From: a virus
Virus record (IMG/VR): IMGVR_UViG_3300048833_000212
Span: 1-54,645 of that record
Length of the DNA stretch: 54,645 nt
Direction: 5' to 3' (one strand)
The position numbers and the translations under genes are program-made. Positions 15,325 through 24,675 of the stretch are shown piece by piece (the stretch's first letter is position 1; each line of letters starts with the position of its first letter). The notes beneath the pieces are model-generated. The model made no database searches. It was given only the letters and a program-made list of their open reading frames with translations, and was not told where the DNA came from.

Positions 15325-17972
15325 GTATCGTTCATTGGTTGGCGAGCCGGGACGGGAGCGAAAGCCGCCCCACATCGCTGCTGAGCGGGATGGGCATTCG
15401 CGTCTCCCCGCTGTATGAGAGCGAGTATCACCGCAACTGGCTGAAGGGCCAAGGCGCAGAGGCGCGTGGCATCCTGACGGCCATCGTGCGGGAGGAAGCG
15501 AAGAATGGCACGTGGAAGGACACGAAGGCGATCCACTTCAATGTGGACGGGACGCCCAGCCACATCGTCTCCGCCAGCGGCGCGGTGGCCAACATCGAAG
15601 TGCTGCCGACTGAACGCAATGCCTTCCTCGCTGCCTTCGCTGCGCATCCCTTCGGGGAGAAGGTCGGTGCGGAGGTTCCGGACAGGCTGAGCAATAAGCA
15701 GATTGCCCAGCTGATGGACCTTCCGCCCTTTGCACGGGAGCATGGCGAACTCTTCTTCTTCCGCAATGAGAATGGAGCAGTCACCTTCGTTCACCAGCGG
15801 ATCGAAGTGAACAGTGCGAAGGTCTATGTGGCCTGGCACCTTCGGGAGGTCAGCGGCTCCCTCACGTGGTTCGCCAGTGAACCGGAAGGTGCGCTGCCAA
15901 TCTACGGTGCCCACCTGCTCCCCGGCGCCGCAGGGAAGGTGATCTACATCCATGAGAGCGCGCGTGCGGCGGAGGGAGCCGCTAGGATCGCGCGGGAGGC
16001 TGTTCTAGCGGCGGAGGCTCCGGAGGGACCGGAAGAGAAGCGGAGCCGCCTAGGCGCCCATCCCTGGGGCGAGGAACTAGCGGGCGCAGTCCATGTCGGG
16101 TGGCTCAGCGGCGGGATGAACGTGGAGCGGACCTCCTGGGCCGGCATCAACTCAGCCGCGCCATCGGATGTCGTCATCGTCGCGGACAATGATGAGTCTG
16201 GCCTCGCAAGCATCCCCAAGATCGCGAAGAGCCTGTTCATGACGACCAGTGCGGTGAAGTTCAACTCTTCCTTCCCGGTTGGCTTCGACATGGGTGACCC
16301 ATATCCCGACAGCGCGCGACGGTGGAAGAACGGGAAGCTGAAGCCGCTCCACCTTCAGCGACTGGAACTCATGAAGGTCTTCGCGACATGGGCGACGGAA
16401 GCCTACACGGTGCCGACCGCGAACGGCACAAAGGTGAAGTATCGCGTGCGACGCTCCTTCGCTCGCGCGGTGGGCTATGTGAAGAACATCGACCGCTTCG
16501 TGGTGCGGTCTGCGCCGACACCTGCTCTTGGCTCTTTGACCTTTGACAAAGCGTTCCGCTCCTTCTCCGATGTCGCACAGCTGAGCAATGTCGTTGTGGA
16601 GGATGCTGAGACGATCTTCGACAGCCTGGCATACGTGCCCGGCTCACCGACCGGCGCGATGATGCGTGACTCCATGATGCTCCTGAACACGTATCGGCCA
16701 CCGCTGATCCCCCGGCGCCGGGGAGATGTGAGGCTGTTCGATGAGTTCATGCGCTACCTCGTGCCAGGCGAGGAAGACCGCCTCAACCTCCTGCGGATCA
16801 TCGCGACGATTGTGGCGCATCCGGAGCGCCGCATTCGCTACTCTGTGCTGCTCATCTCCACGCAGGAAGGTGTGGGGAAGAACACGCTCACGGATGCGAT
16901 CCTCCAGCCGCTCGTGGGCCCGCACAACGTCTCGGTCGTGGGCGAGAGCGGCATCACCGGCTCATTCAACGGGTGGGCAGCCAATCGTCGCGTCATCATC
17001 GTCCCGGAAATCTATGAGGGTCACTCGTTTACCACAGCCAACAAGCTGAAGTCAATGGTGACGGATGACCGGATCATGGTGAATGAGAAGAACCAGCCCG
17101 CATATGAGGTGGACAACAACATCACCTTCTTCGCCTGCTCCAACTCGCTGCAGGCTCTGAAGATTGCAGAGGCTGACCGCCGCTGGTTCCTTCCGCAGCT
17201 GTCGGAGGTCGCGTGGCCGCGCGAGCGGTTCGCTGAACTCCACGATGCTCTCTCGCATGGCGACCTTCTGCCAGCGATCATGGACTGGGCACACGAGTAT
17301 GGTGACTATGTCCAGGATGGAGCCACGGCGCCGCGAAGCACCTTCAAGGATGAGTTCATTGAAGGCTCGATCAGCGGCGTGCGCAACGAAACGGATGCGC
17401 TCACCGCGCTCATGAAGAGCCTGCGTGCGCCTCCGGACGGATACAAGAAGCGGCTGCTCACCATGATCAGCAAGCTGCCGTCTGACGGGAAGATGAGTGT
17501 GGAAGGGAGGATGGCCAACAATGAGGCCAAGATGTTCCTCCGTGACGTCATCGATGGGCCGCGTGCGGCGTCGCTCGCGATCCCTGTCCCGCTCGCAGTG
17601 ACGAGTAAGGAGGCGCTGGCTCATGCGACGAAGGCAGTGACCAATCGTGAGCGCATCTTCGACCGTGAGCTGGATGTGCGGAAGAGGATGCTGAAGGAGG
17701 GGCTGGTGGACGGTGGCCGGGTGATGATCGGCAACCGCATGGGGAGGATCGTCTGCAACCGCGCGTGCGAAGACCTCGTGCGGCAGTTCGTGCGCTGGTA
17801 TGAAGAGAAGATGGACGGTGGTGGGCAGGTTCTTCAGGACCATATCCTGGCCAATGCGCTCTATCGCGCGGCGCTGGTTTTCCCCTCTGAACTTCTTCCA
17901 GAAGAGATGGGCGCGGATGGTGGCGGCATTGTTCGCGAGACGATGCACGACGACTGGGAGAGGGATGAATGA
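15321..17972 (+). CDS. TOPRIM plus superfamily 3 (D5/DUF5906-like) replicative helicase
   Basis: An 883-residue protein. A TOPRIM-like segment, VVIVADNDESGLASIPKIAK, lies near residues 285-304. The helicase core follows with Walker A STQEGVGKNTLTDAI near residue 513 and later NRRVIIVPEIYEG and ITFFACSNSLQALK (motif C and sensor). The GTG at 15321 is preferred because GGAGG lies 7 bases upstream and it gives a GTGA overlap; ATG 15315 would be only two bases from GGAGG. Three CGGCGCCG palindromes lie within it. With the primase it forms the initiation module next to the putative origin. Confidence 0.88.
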   Translation: MSIVHWLASRDGSESRPTSLLSGMGIRVSPLYESEYHRNWLKGQGAEARGILTAIVREEAKNGTWKDTKAIHFNVDGTPSHIVSASGAVANIEVLPTERNAFLAAFAAHPFGEKVGAEVPDRLSNKQIAQLMDLPPFAREHGELFFFRNENGAVTFVHQRIEVNSAKVYVAWHLREVSGSLTWFASEPEGALPIYGAHLLPGAAGKVIYIHESARAAEGAARIAREAVLAAEAPEGPEEKRSRLGAHPWGEELAGAVHVGWLSGGMNVERTSWAGINSAAPSDVVIVADNDESGLASIPKIAKSLFMTTSAVKFNSSFPVGFDMGDPYPDSARRWKNGKLKPLHLQRLELMKVFATWATEAYTVPTANGTKVKYRVRRSFARAVGYVKNIDRFVVRSAPTPALGSLTFDKAFRSFSDVAQLSNVVVEDAETIFDSLAYVPGSPTGAMMRDSMMLLNTYRPPLIPRRRGDVRLFDEFMRYLVPGEEDRLNLLRIIATIVAHPERRIRYSVLLISTQEGVGKNTLTDAILQPLVGPHNVSVVGESGITGSFNGWAANRRVIIVPEIYEGHSFTTANKLKSMVTDDRIMVNEKNQPAYEVDNNITFFACSNSLQALKIAEADRRWFLPQLSEVAWPRERFAELHDALSHGDLLPAIMDWAHEYGDYVQDGATAPRSTFKDEFIEGSISGVRNETDALTALMKSLRAPPDGYKKRLLTMISKLPSDGKMSVEGRMANNEAKMFLRDVIDGPRAASLAIPVPLAVTSKEALAHATKAVTNRERIFDRELDVRKRMLKEGLVDGGRVMIGNRMGRIVCNRACEDLVRQFVRWYEEKMDGGGQVLQDHILANALYRAALVFPSELLPEEMGADGGGIVRETMHDDWERDE

Positions 17973-18073
17973 GCGGAGGAACGGAAGTGGGCAGGAGGCT
18001 TGAAAATCGTTTCGGATTGACGACGGATGGCCAACTGTGTCCCGCTCGCTTCCGTTCCATCTTTTTCTTTTGA
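17969..18073 (+). CDS. possible small ORF after the helicase gene
   Basis: A 34-codon frame overlapping the helicase stop (ATGA), beginning MSGGTEVGRRLENRF and ending in FFF. It has no homology clue and may be chance. It is recorded because nearly all genes upstream use the same overlap. Confidence 0.3.
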   Translation: MSGGTEVGRRLENRFGLTTDGQLCPARFRSIFFF

Positions 18074-18394
18074 AGACTTGCTTCCTGGGGAGGTCGCGCG
18101 GCGCCGCGAAGAATGGATTGTGAGGATTGTGAAGAGGCTGCGGAAAACCGCGAAAAAGCCTTTTCCTACTACACAATCCATTCTCTCTAAATTGCTAGGA
18201 TAAAAAGAGGATAGGACTGAATAATATGTTGAGTAATAAAAAGCCGTTCGTTTCGTATATCATTATTACATACTATCTTTTATAGCCTATCAAATTTTTC
18301 CGAATGGATTGTGGAGAACGGACTGTGCAACCTCCCGACCTCCCGGCGCCGCGTGTCCTACCGTTCCCGAAACTGTTGTTCAACGGAGAGTGAG
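18074..18394. other. candidate replication origin: AT-rich block with repeated 12-mers
   Basis: No gene is visible here. Positions 18181-18300 are about 28% GC (34 of 120 bases counted) in an otherwise high-GC genome. The 12-mer GAATGGATTGTG occurs at 18111-18122 and 18302-18313, and its exact reverse complement at 18172-18183. GGATTGTGA is also tandemly doubled at 18115-18132. Repeats flanking an AT-rich block directly downstream of primase and helicase genes fit an origin with initiator sites and an unwinding element. Two CGGCGCCG palindromes (18099, 18344) bracket the region. The role is inferred. Confidence 0.65.
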
Positions 18395-18844
18395 ATGAGT
18401 GGAAAGTTGAAGCCCTTCATGAACGAAGGCGACGTGCGAAAGACGCTGATGAATGACAGTTGGAAAGGCTTCCGGATCGAAGCCGCTCATGGCGGAACTC
18501 TCGGCCTGCCGGACTGCTTCTGGCCGCACAACGGCATGACGATCTTCGCTGAGGTGAAGTGCGCGGTGCTGAGCGCGAGGAATGTGCTCACCTACTCGGT
18601 GCGCCCTGACCAGTGCCGCACTCTTGGGCCGATGAAGGAGCGTGGCATGCCTGTCATGTTCTATGTCGGAGAGAAGGGCACACGCCGCGTCTTCCTACTC
18701 GACATCAACGACACGACGCTCACTGGTCGCGTGTCGCTCAAATTCCCGGCACCGTGGTGGCGCATGGTGGAGGAAGAGGATGTGCGCAGCGAGTGGTGGC
18801 TGGATGACGTGGCTGAGTTCGCACTCAGTAAGCGACAGCGGTGA
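18395..18844 (+). CDS. VRR-NUC-like PD-(D/E)xK nuclease
   Basis: A 149-residue protein. GLPDCFWP followed by TIFAEVKCAV gives the catalytic PD...ExK arrangement, and SVRPDQCRTLGPMKERGMPV matches the RPxQ helix of VRR-NUC-type endonucleases. It may resolve branched DNA before packaging. Start ATG 18395 follows CGGAGAGTGAG. It lies just after the AT-rich region and before the HNH gene. Confidence 0.82.
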   Translation: MSGKLKPFMNEGDVRKTLMNDSWKGFRIEAAHGGTLGLPDCFWPHNGMTIFAEVKCAVLSARNVLTYSVRPDQCRTLGPMKERGMPVMFYVGEKGTRRVFLLDINDTTLTGRVSLKFPAPWWRMVEEEDVRSEWWLDDVAEFALSKRQR

Positions 18845-18886
18845 ATGCTTCCCTTCTGTGCGACAAAGAGCGAAGGTCAGGGCGCG

Positions 18887-19351
18887 ATGAGCCGAGACAA
18901 GAAGCCCAGTGACGCATACCGCAAGGTTGATCCATTCTACCTCACAGCAGAGTGGAGGAAGGTCCGTGCGCGCGTTCTGAAGCGCGATGGGATATGCGTG
19001 GAGTGCCACGTGGTTCCTTCCTCCCACTGCGACCATATCAAGCCGCGCCGTCTCTTCCCTGAACTGGAACTGGATGAGACCAACCTGAGAGGTCTGTGCG
19101 TCTCGTGCCACAACACGCGGTCTGCTCAGCAATACTCGCCCAACGCGATGGGCTGGGATGAGAACGGCGAGCCGCTGGACCCGACCCACCCATGGCACGC
19201 AGGCGAGAGTGCACGTGTGGTCATGCGCGGAAGGGATCGCGCCCCAGCAGGATGGCAGCAGCCTGCCCTGCGCGAGGCGATGGGCCGCGCTCCATCGGAG
19301 GAACCAGCCGAGACTGACGCGCCGTTCTTCTTCGTGCCGAAGGAGCCGTGA
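18887..19351 (+). CDS. HNH endonuclease next to the terminase
   Basis: A 154-residue protein. Zinc-binding CVECH and CVSCHN flank the catalytic SHCDHIKPRRLFPELEL segment, a canonical HNH fold. In HK97-type phages an HNH protein beside the terminase genes takes part in genome-end cleavage and packaging (family knowledge). Start ATG 18887 is chosen; an in-frame ATG at 18845 also exists. Confidence 0.9.
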   Translation: MSRDKKPSDAYRKVDPFYLTAEWRKVRARVLKRDGICVECHVVPSSHCDHIKPRRLFPELELDETNLRGLCVSCHNTRSAQQYSPNAMGWDENGEPLDPTHPWHAGESARVVMRGRDRAPAGWQQPALREAMGRAPSEEPAETDAPFFFVPKEP

Positions 19352-19733
19352 TGGGACCGAACCAGCCTAGGATCGCTTGCCGTGGGCGAGGAAGCCTGCC
19401 TGTGGCTCCGGATGGGCGACGGGAAGCCGGAAGCCTCCGCAGCCTTCTACGCCCACCCCTGGCCATCCCTGCGGCGCTCCCCTCGCGAGCCGGCAGGCCT
19501 GGGCCGGCACCCCACCCTGCCTGCCGCCACGTAACCCAGGAAAGAGCTGGGCTTCCCAGCGTTGGCGCTCGCAAACCCAGGCAGGGCCTGGGGTTCAGAT
19601 CGTTCCGGGGGGGGTATGATCGAATGTTGTGCCCCACAGCCCAAACCGGCGGGGGGACACGATCCTTCACCATTCATGGTCCCGGAACCACCCTCTGTAA
19701 AAACACTCTCCTGATGGAATGTGAGAACTGATC
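19352..19733. other. non-coding region between HNH and small terminase, candidate cos/pac region
   Basis: 382 bases without a convincing gene. It is GC-rich with several short inverted segments around GGCAGGCCTGGGCCGGC and two long G runs (19608-19616 and near 19650). Near its end, CTCCTGATGGAATGTGAG leads into the TerS start. Packaging initiation sites normally lie beside terS in this phage type, so cos or pac may be here; the cut site cannot be identified by eye. Confidence 0.4.
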
Positions 19734-20138
19734 ATGGACGGACGCCATTCCGAATTGACGTCATTTCACCAGTCGCTTTCGCTGGAACCGACACGGCCAC
19801 TGTCGGCGCGCGAGCAATTCCACTGGGACCGCATCATCAACTCCTTTCCAGCAGCATCATTCTGCGACGCTGACATGATCCTTCTCACATCGCTGGTGAA
19901 GGCCATCGTGCGGCTGGAGGAAGCGGAGGAAGCGGACCCGCCTCTGACAAGCGCCGTCATCCACCGATACTTCAACACCGTCAACCACATGATGCGCGCG
20001 CTTCGCCTCCACCGCAACGAGCGGAACACAAAGCCCAACGGAACATCGGGTGACGGCGCCGATCCCAACACTGCGATCCACGATGTGGCGCAGATGAAGA
20101 CGATTTCCTACAAAAGCCCATGGGCGCAGGACAATTGA
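19734..20138 (+). CDS. terS: terminase small subunit (P27-like)
   Basis: A 134-residue protein immediately upstream of the large terminase. A helical body (FCDADMILLTSLVKAIVRLE) resembles the DNA-recognition subunits of the P27 family. Identification rests mainly on size, helical pattern and position. It would recognise the packaging site and recruit TerL. Confidence 0.75.
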   Translation: MDGRHSELTSFHQSLSLEPTRPLSAREQFHWDRIINSFPAASFCDADMILLTSLVKAIVRLEEAEEADPPLTSAVIHRYFNTVNHMMRALRLHRNERNTKPNGTSGDGADPNTAIHDVAQMKTISYKSPWAQDN

Positions 20139-20140
20139 CG

Positions 20141-21733
20141 ATGAGTGCCACAGCGAAGAAGCCGCGCGGCGCCGCGAAGCCCATGGAACTCGCTGCGCCA
20201 TCATATGGCCAGTGGGAACCTCCGCCCGGCCAGACGCTCTATGATGCGATGATTCAGTTCATGGAGTCGCTGCGCATCCCGGAAGGCCCACTGCTCGGCC
20301 AGCCGTGGCAGCTGCTTCCATACCAGCGCAAGGCGATCCGCGCGCTGTGCGATCCGAATGTGCGACGAATCATCATCTCCATCCCACGGAAGAGCGGCAA
20401 GACAGCCTTCGCTGCAGCACTTCTGCTGGCGACAATCTGCGGTCCTCTCTCCCGCATCAACTCGCAGGTGTATTCTGCAGCGCGCTCCCGCGACCAGGCA
20501 TCGCTCGTGTTCAGCCTCGCAGTGAAAATCCGGAACATCACTGCGTGGATGACGCGTGAGGTGAAGGTCTTCCCCTCGCGCAAGGCTCTCACCGGCCTCC
20601 GCTACAATGTGGAGTATCGCGCACTGGCAGCTGATGCGCAGCGCGCACACGGTCTGTCTCCTGTTCTCGCAATCCACGATGAACTCGGACAGGTCAGTGG
20701 GCCAAGCGATGATCTGTATGATGCCATCGAGACAGCATTTGGCGCGCAGGCTTCGCCAAAGTCTATCATCATCAGCACACAGGCCGCAGAAGACCGCGAC
20801 TTGCTCAGCACTCTCATTGATGATGCCATCGCAGCAGGCGATCCTCGCACTGTGGTGATCCTCTATGCGGCAGACCGCAACGATGATCCATACAGCGAAG
20901 CCACATGGAAGAAATGCCATCCCGCATATGGCCTCTTCCGAAACCCAGAAGAGTTTCGTGAAGCAGCAGACCGCGCATCGCGGATGCCGTCAGCAGAGGT
21001 CGCCTTCCGCCGCTACTACCTCAACCAGCGCGTCACAGGCGACACTGGACTGGTGACGCCCACGATCTGGCGTGCCAACAATGGCGCTCCTGATGCTTCG
21101 CTCTTCATGGATGGTCGGAAGGTCTATGGCGGCCTGGACCTCTCCAGCAGCCAAGACCTCACCGCACTCGCGCTGGTGACGGAAGATGATGATGGCAACA
21201 CGCACGCTCTCATTCGCGCGTGGACGCCTGGCAACAGCCTGATAGAACGTGCGAAGCGCGACCGCGCCCCATACATCAGCTGGCGTGATCATGGCTTCCT
21301 CACCGTCACTCCCGGCGCCGTGGTGTCATATGATCACGTCGCACACGACATCATGTCGATCACTGATGGCATGAACCTCATCGCCATCGCATATGACCGC
21401 TGGCGCATCAAGGATTTTCTGAACAGCATGGAGAAGCAGGGCATTGAACTCCCGCTCACACCATGCGGCCAAGGCTATCGCGACATGAGCCCACGCGTGG
21501 ACGCGACTTTGGAGACGCTGCTCAACGAAAAGTTGCGACACGGAGGCAATCCAGTCTTGACTTTCGCTATGTCCTCCGCGACGCTCGCGCGCGATCCTGC
21601 CGGCAACCGCAAGCTGGACAAAGGTCGCGACAACGGTCGCATTGATCCGGCGCAGGCACTGGTCATGGCGATTGGCGAGATGAAGGTGAACAACAGCGAA
21701 GGTGACGGCGCAGCGCCGATCTTCGTGATGTAG
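20141..21733 (+). CDS. terL: terminase large subunit
   Basis: A 530-residue packaging motor. Walker A is IPRKSGKT at residues 81-88, Walker B is VLAIHDELGQ, and ISTQAAEDRD is the coupling motif. The RNase H-like nuclease has Asp in GGLDLSSSQDLTAL and again in GRIDPAQALVMAIG. The start at 20141 is three bases after the TerS stop; ATG 20120 in frame is less likely because no Shine-Dalgarno precedes it. Confidence 0.96.
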   Translation: MSATAKKPRGAAKPMELAAPSYGQWEPPPGQTLYDAMIQFMESLRIPEGPLLGQPWQLLPYQRKAIRALCDPNVRRIIISIPRKSGKTAFAAALLLATICGPLSRINSQVYSAARSRDQASLVFSLAVKIRNITAWMTREVKVFPSRKALTGLRYNVEYRALAADAQRAHGLSPVLAIHDELGQVSGPSDDLYDAIETAFGAQASPKSIIISTQAAEDRDLLSTLIDDAIAAGDPRTVVILYAADRNDDPYSEATWKKCHPAYGLFRNPEEFREAADRASRMPSAEVAFRRYYLNQRVTGDTGLVTPTIWRANNGAPDASLFMDGRKVYGGLDLSSSQDLTALALVTEDDDGNTHALIRAWTPGNSLIERAKRDRAPYISWRDHGFLTVTPGAVVSYDHVAHDIMSITDGMNLIAIAYDRWRIKDFLNSMEKQGIELPLTPCGQGYRDMSPRVDATLETLLNEKLRHGGNPVLTFAMSSATLARDPAGNRKLDKGRDNGRIDPAQALVMAIGEMKVNNSEGDGAAPIFVM

Positions 21734-21751
21734 GTCAGGAGACGATGCGCG

Positions 21752-23701
21752 ATGCCGATGCCCGGAGCAAGTGATCCATCCAAGATGGGCTTCGTGCGCG
21801 CCACGCAGTCCAAGAGTGATCCGTGGACGTTCATCGCGTCCACCGAGACAGTGGACCGCTACGGTGACGTCATCCTCGCCAGCGGCTGGGACCTCCGCTG
21901 GTTCAAGAAGAACCCCATTGCCCTTTGGGCACACAATCACTCGCAGCCCATCGGCACGTGGGAAGATGTCCGCGTGGAGGAAGGCTCGCTGGTGGCGCGC
22001 CTGGAGATGGTGAAGGCTGGCGTGTCCTCCATCGCAGATATGGTGCGAGCCTTCGTTGAGCAGCGCGTCCTGCGCGCCGTCTCCGTGGGCTTCATCCCCA
22101 AGGCTGCGGAGCCGCGCCTGGACGCGAAGGGCAACCCGACTGGTGGCTATACGTTCACCAAATCGGAGTTGCTGGAAATTTCTGTCGTCTCCGTCCCTGC
22201 CAATCAGGAAGCATTGGCAGTCGGCAAGTCGGCAGGGATCGCTGAGAACGAAATCCACCATCTGCTCTCCAAGGTCGATGAGCCCTGGCGGAACTCGAAC
22301 ACCAGCATCATCCGACCGAAGAACTTCAACCCCACCATCAAGGGAACACCGAAGATGCCGACCCTCGCGGAACGGATCGCCCAGCGCGAAGCCGAAGTGG
22401 TCACGCTGCGTGACCAGGTGACGGAACTCTCCGCTGCTGATGCCGATGAGTCCAACGAGACCAGCGCGGCCGCGCTGACCGAAGCGACCCGCAAGCTGGA
22501 CGAAGCCACCGCCTCGCTGGAGCGGCTGAAGTCGGCGCAGGCGACGCTCGCGCGTTCCGCCGCTCCCGCGCAGCCGGTGGCCGGCGTCACCGCTTCCGGC
22601 GCCGCGACCGTCCCTGCGCAGCCGAAGGCGAAGGGCAAGCCGGGCGAGGCGCTGTTCAAGGCAGGCTTCGCGACCTTCCGCGCCATCGTGGAGCGCCGCA
22701 GCGTCGATGACGTGATCAAGGGCATGTATGGCGATGCGCCGGATGTCGCGATCATGGCCAATGCGAAGGCGGCCACCGCTGCCGCGCGCACGGATGCGCC
22801 GGGCTGGGCGCAGGAACTCGTGCAGGATCAGGTGGTGGGCTTCGCCACGCTGCTCGTGCCGATGTCCATCTGGGCCGCGTTCCCCGGCCTGTCGCTGACC
22901 TTCGGTGGCGAAGGCAAGATCATCCTGCCGGGTCGCGACTACACGAAGAACGTGAGCGGCGGCTTCGTGGGCGAAGGCGGCGCCATCCCGGTGAAGGCGG
23001 GTGCGACCCGCTCCGTCACCCTGACGCCCGACAAGGTGGCCGTGATCATCGCGCTGACTCGCGAACTCGCGCGCCGCTCCAGCCCGGCTGCGCTGCCGCT
23101 CTTCCAGCAGATGGTGCTGGAGGATACGTCCATGATGCTGGACACGCTGTTCCTCGACAACAGCGCGGCAGTGCCGAATGTCCGGCCTGCCGGCCTGCAG
23201 ACGCTCGCCACCGGCATCAACACGCGCGCCTCCAGCGGCGCCACGCTGCAGAACATCATCGCGGACATGAAGGCGATGGTCGCGCAGATGGGCACCAACC
23301 GCATGGGCCGCACGCCCGTGTGGGTGATGTCGGAAGCGAACCGGCTGGCGCTGGCGATGCTGACCAACGACCTCGGCCAGTTCATGTTCAAGGATGAAAT
23401 CGGCCAGGGCCGCATGTTCGGCTATCCCATCCTGTCCTCGCTGAACGTGCCGGCTGGCGTCGTGTTCCTCATCGACGCCAATGAGATCGCGAAGGCGGCG
23501 GAAGGTGCGCCGGCATTCGATGTCTCGGAGCAGGCGACGATCCACATGGACAGCGCGCCGAATGCCGAACTCGGCGGCGTCACCACCGGCCTCGTGTCGC
23601 TGTGGCAGACCGACCAGATGGGCCTGCGGATGATCTGGGACCTCACCTGGGGTGCGCGCCAGACCGGCGCTGTGCAGACGCTCACCGGCGTGGCCTGGTG
23701 A
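21752..23701 (+). CDS. prohead protease fused to major capsid protein (HK97 type)
   Basis: A 649-residue fusion. Residues about 10-170 are a U35-type prohead protease with His in LWAHNHSQPIG, Ser in RAVSVGFIP and Glu in LLEISVVSVPAN. Residues about 205-275 form a delta/scaffold-like coiled coil (IAQREAEVVTLRDQVTEL). Residues about 290-649 are an HK97-fold capsid (GWAQELVQDQVVGFATLLVP, TPVWVMSEANRLALAML, GYPILSSLNVP). The protease would release the mature capsid from the fusion. Codons in the capsid half are more GC-biased than elsewhere, as in highly expressed genes. Confidence 0.95.
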   Translation: MPMPGASDPSKMGFVRATQSKSDPWTFIASTETVDRYGDVILASGWDLRWFKKNPIALWAHNHSQPIGTWEDVRVEEGSLVARLEMVKAGVSSIADMVRAFVEQRVLRAVSVGFIPKAAEPRLDAKGNPTGGYTFTKSELLEISVVSVPANQEALAVGKSAGIAENEIHHLLSKVDEPWRNSNTSIIRPKNFNPTIKGTPKMPTLAERIAQREAEVVTLRDQVTELSAADADESNETSAAALTEATRKLDEATASLERLKSAQATLARSAAPAQPVAGVTASGAATVPAQPKAKGKPGEALFKAGFATFRAIVERRSVDDVIKGMYGDAPDVAIMANAKAATAAARTDAPGWAQELVQDQVVGFATLLVPMSIWAAFPGLSLTFGGEGKIILPGRDYTKNVSGGFVGEGGAIPVKAGATRSVTLTPDKVAVIIALTRELARRSSPAALPLFQQMVLEDTSMMLDTLFLDNSAAVPNVRPAGLQTLATGINTRASSGATLQNIIADMKAMVAQMGTNRMGRTPVWVMSEANRLALAMLTNDLGQFMFKDEIGQGRMFGYPILSSLNVPAGVVFLIDANEIAKAAEGAPAFDVSEQATIHMDSAPNAELGGVTTGLVSLWQTDQMGLRMIWDLTWGARQTGAVQTLTGVAW

Positions 23702-23707
23702 TCAATC

Positions 23708-23735
23708 GGCTCCCGGCAGACCTCTGCCGGGAGCC
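23708..23735 (+). other. strong hairpin after the capsid gene
   Basis: Perfect 11-bp inverted repeat GGCTCCCGGCA / TGCCGGGAGCC with a 6-base loop, 6 bases after the capsid stop. No T run follows, so it probably stabilises the 3' end of the capsid message or makes polymerase pause, not a classical terminator. Confidence 0.6.
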
Positions 23736-23767
23736 ACCCGCCTCCAGAACCTCGCGAGGATTGTGCC

Positions 23768-24487
23768 ATGACCGTCGCTCCCTTCCTTCCCCGCCACGGT
23801 GTGGCATACATCCCCCGCCCGCATCTCGGCATTGTCGCGACCGCTGCCGGCGCAGGCGCAGTCGATGTGAAGGTGGAGAACATCACTGCTGGTCTTTCGG
23901 ACAGCACTGTGACCCTTCGCGTCTTCGACCCGGATGGCGTTCTGGTGCATGATGTGAACACCGTCGCAGCCATCGCATCGACGGAAGTGGAGTTCAGCGG
24001 AATCACCATCGCGAAGGCAGGGCCGCACCGCGTGGAGGCGCTGACCAGCCTCGGCCAGATCGGCCGCATGCTGGTGGACAGCGCGGCTCCCGCTGCGGTG
24101 ACATTCGTCAGCATCAGCCCGACCACGGTGGACGCAGGCGTCCACCAGTTTGTCATCACGGGCACCAACATCACTCCGGACTACCTCGTGTGGCCGACGA
24201 TGGTGCCAGGCCCGACCGATGCTGTCTATACGCCAACCAGCATCACCTTCACCCTGGACTACACCGGTCAGGCAGGGCAGAATGATTCCATCAACATGCG
24301 GAAGGATAGCGCAAATGTGCATCTCTTCCAGATGCCTGTGACTGCTGCTGCGCTGAAGGCGCCTTCCGGCACCGACACGACCGCAGGCGCAGGCGGCACC
24401 GACACGACCGCAGGTGCGGCTCCCGCTCCCCCTCCAGCGGCTGCTCCCCTCTCCGCCCGCACCACCCGCAAGGTCGCTCCGAAGTGA
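23768..24487 (+). CDS. putative head decoration protein with Ig-like domain
   Basis: A 239-residue protein. Beta-rich sequence (VKVENITAGLSDSTVTLRVF, then PAAVTFVSISPTTVDAGVHQ) looks like one or two Ig-like/IPT domains. A C-terminal low-complexity tail contains a direct repeat of GTDTTAGA and Pro/Ala runs. Position right after the capsid fits a decoration protein; the family is not certain. Confidence 0.7.
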   Translation: MTVAPFLPRHGVAYIPRPHLGIVATAAGAGAVDVKVENITAGLSDSTVTLRVFDPDGVLVHDVNTVAAIASTEVEFSGITIAKAGPHRVEALTSLGQIGRMLVDSAAPAAVTFVSISPTTVDAGVHQFVITGTNITPDYLVWPTMVPGPTDAVYTPTSITFTLDYTGQAGQNDSINMRKDSANVHLFQMPVTAAALKAPSGTDTTAGAGGTDTTAGAAPAPPPAAAPLSARTTRKVAPK

Positions 24488-24675
24488 AGGGCAGGCGGAG
24501 GTTCCTGGACCCTGCCGAGCAGGAAGCCCAGGAAATCTTCGCCAAGGCGAAGGCGGAGCGCGAGGCGCGCGCCGCACGTCTGGCAAAGATGCGTGACCAG
24601 CATTCGGGTGCAGATCGCGCAGAAGAGCGCGGCACCTATCTGGACAGGGAGATGAGGAATGTCCGCCGCCCGTGA
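24484..24675 (+). CDS. small charged helical protein
   Basis: A 63-residue protein from GTG 24484 (GTGA overlap), overlapping the portal start by 17 bases. Almost wholly a charged helix ([20 protein letters not shown]). Function is unknown; possibly a head-assembly accessory. Confidence 0.6.
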   Translation: MKGRRRFLDPAEQEAQEIFAKAKAEREARAARLAKMRDQHSGADRAEERGTYLDREMRNVRRP

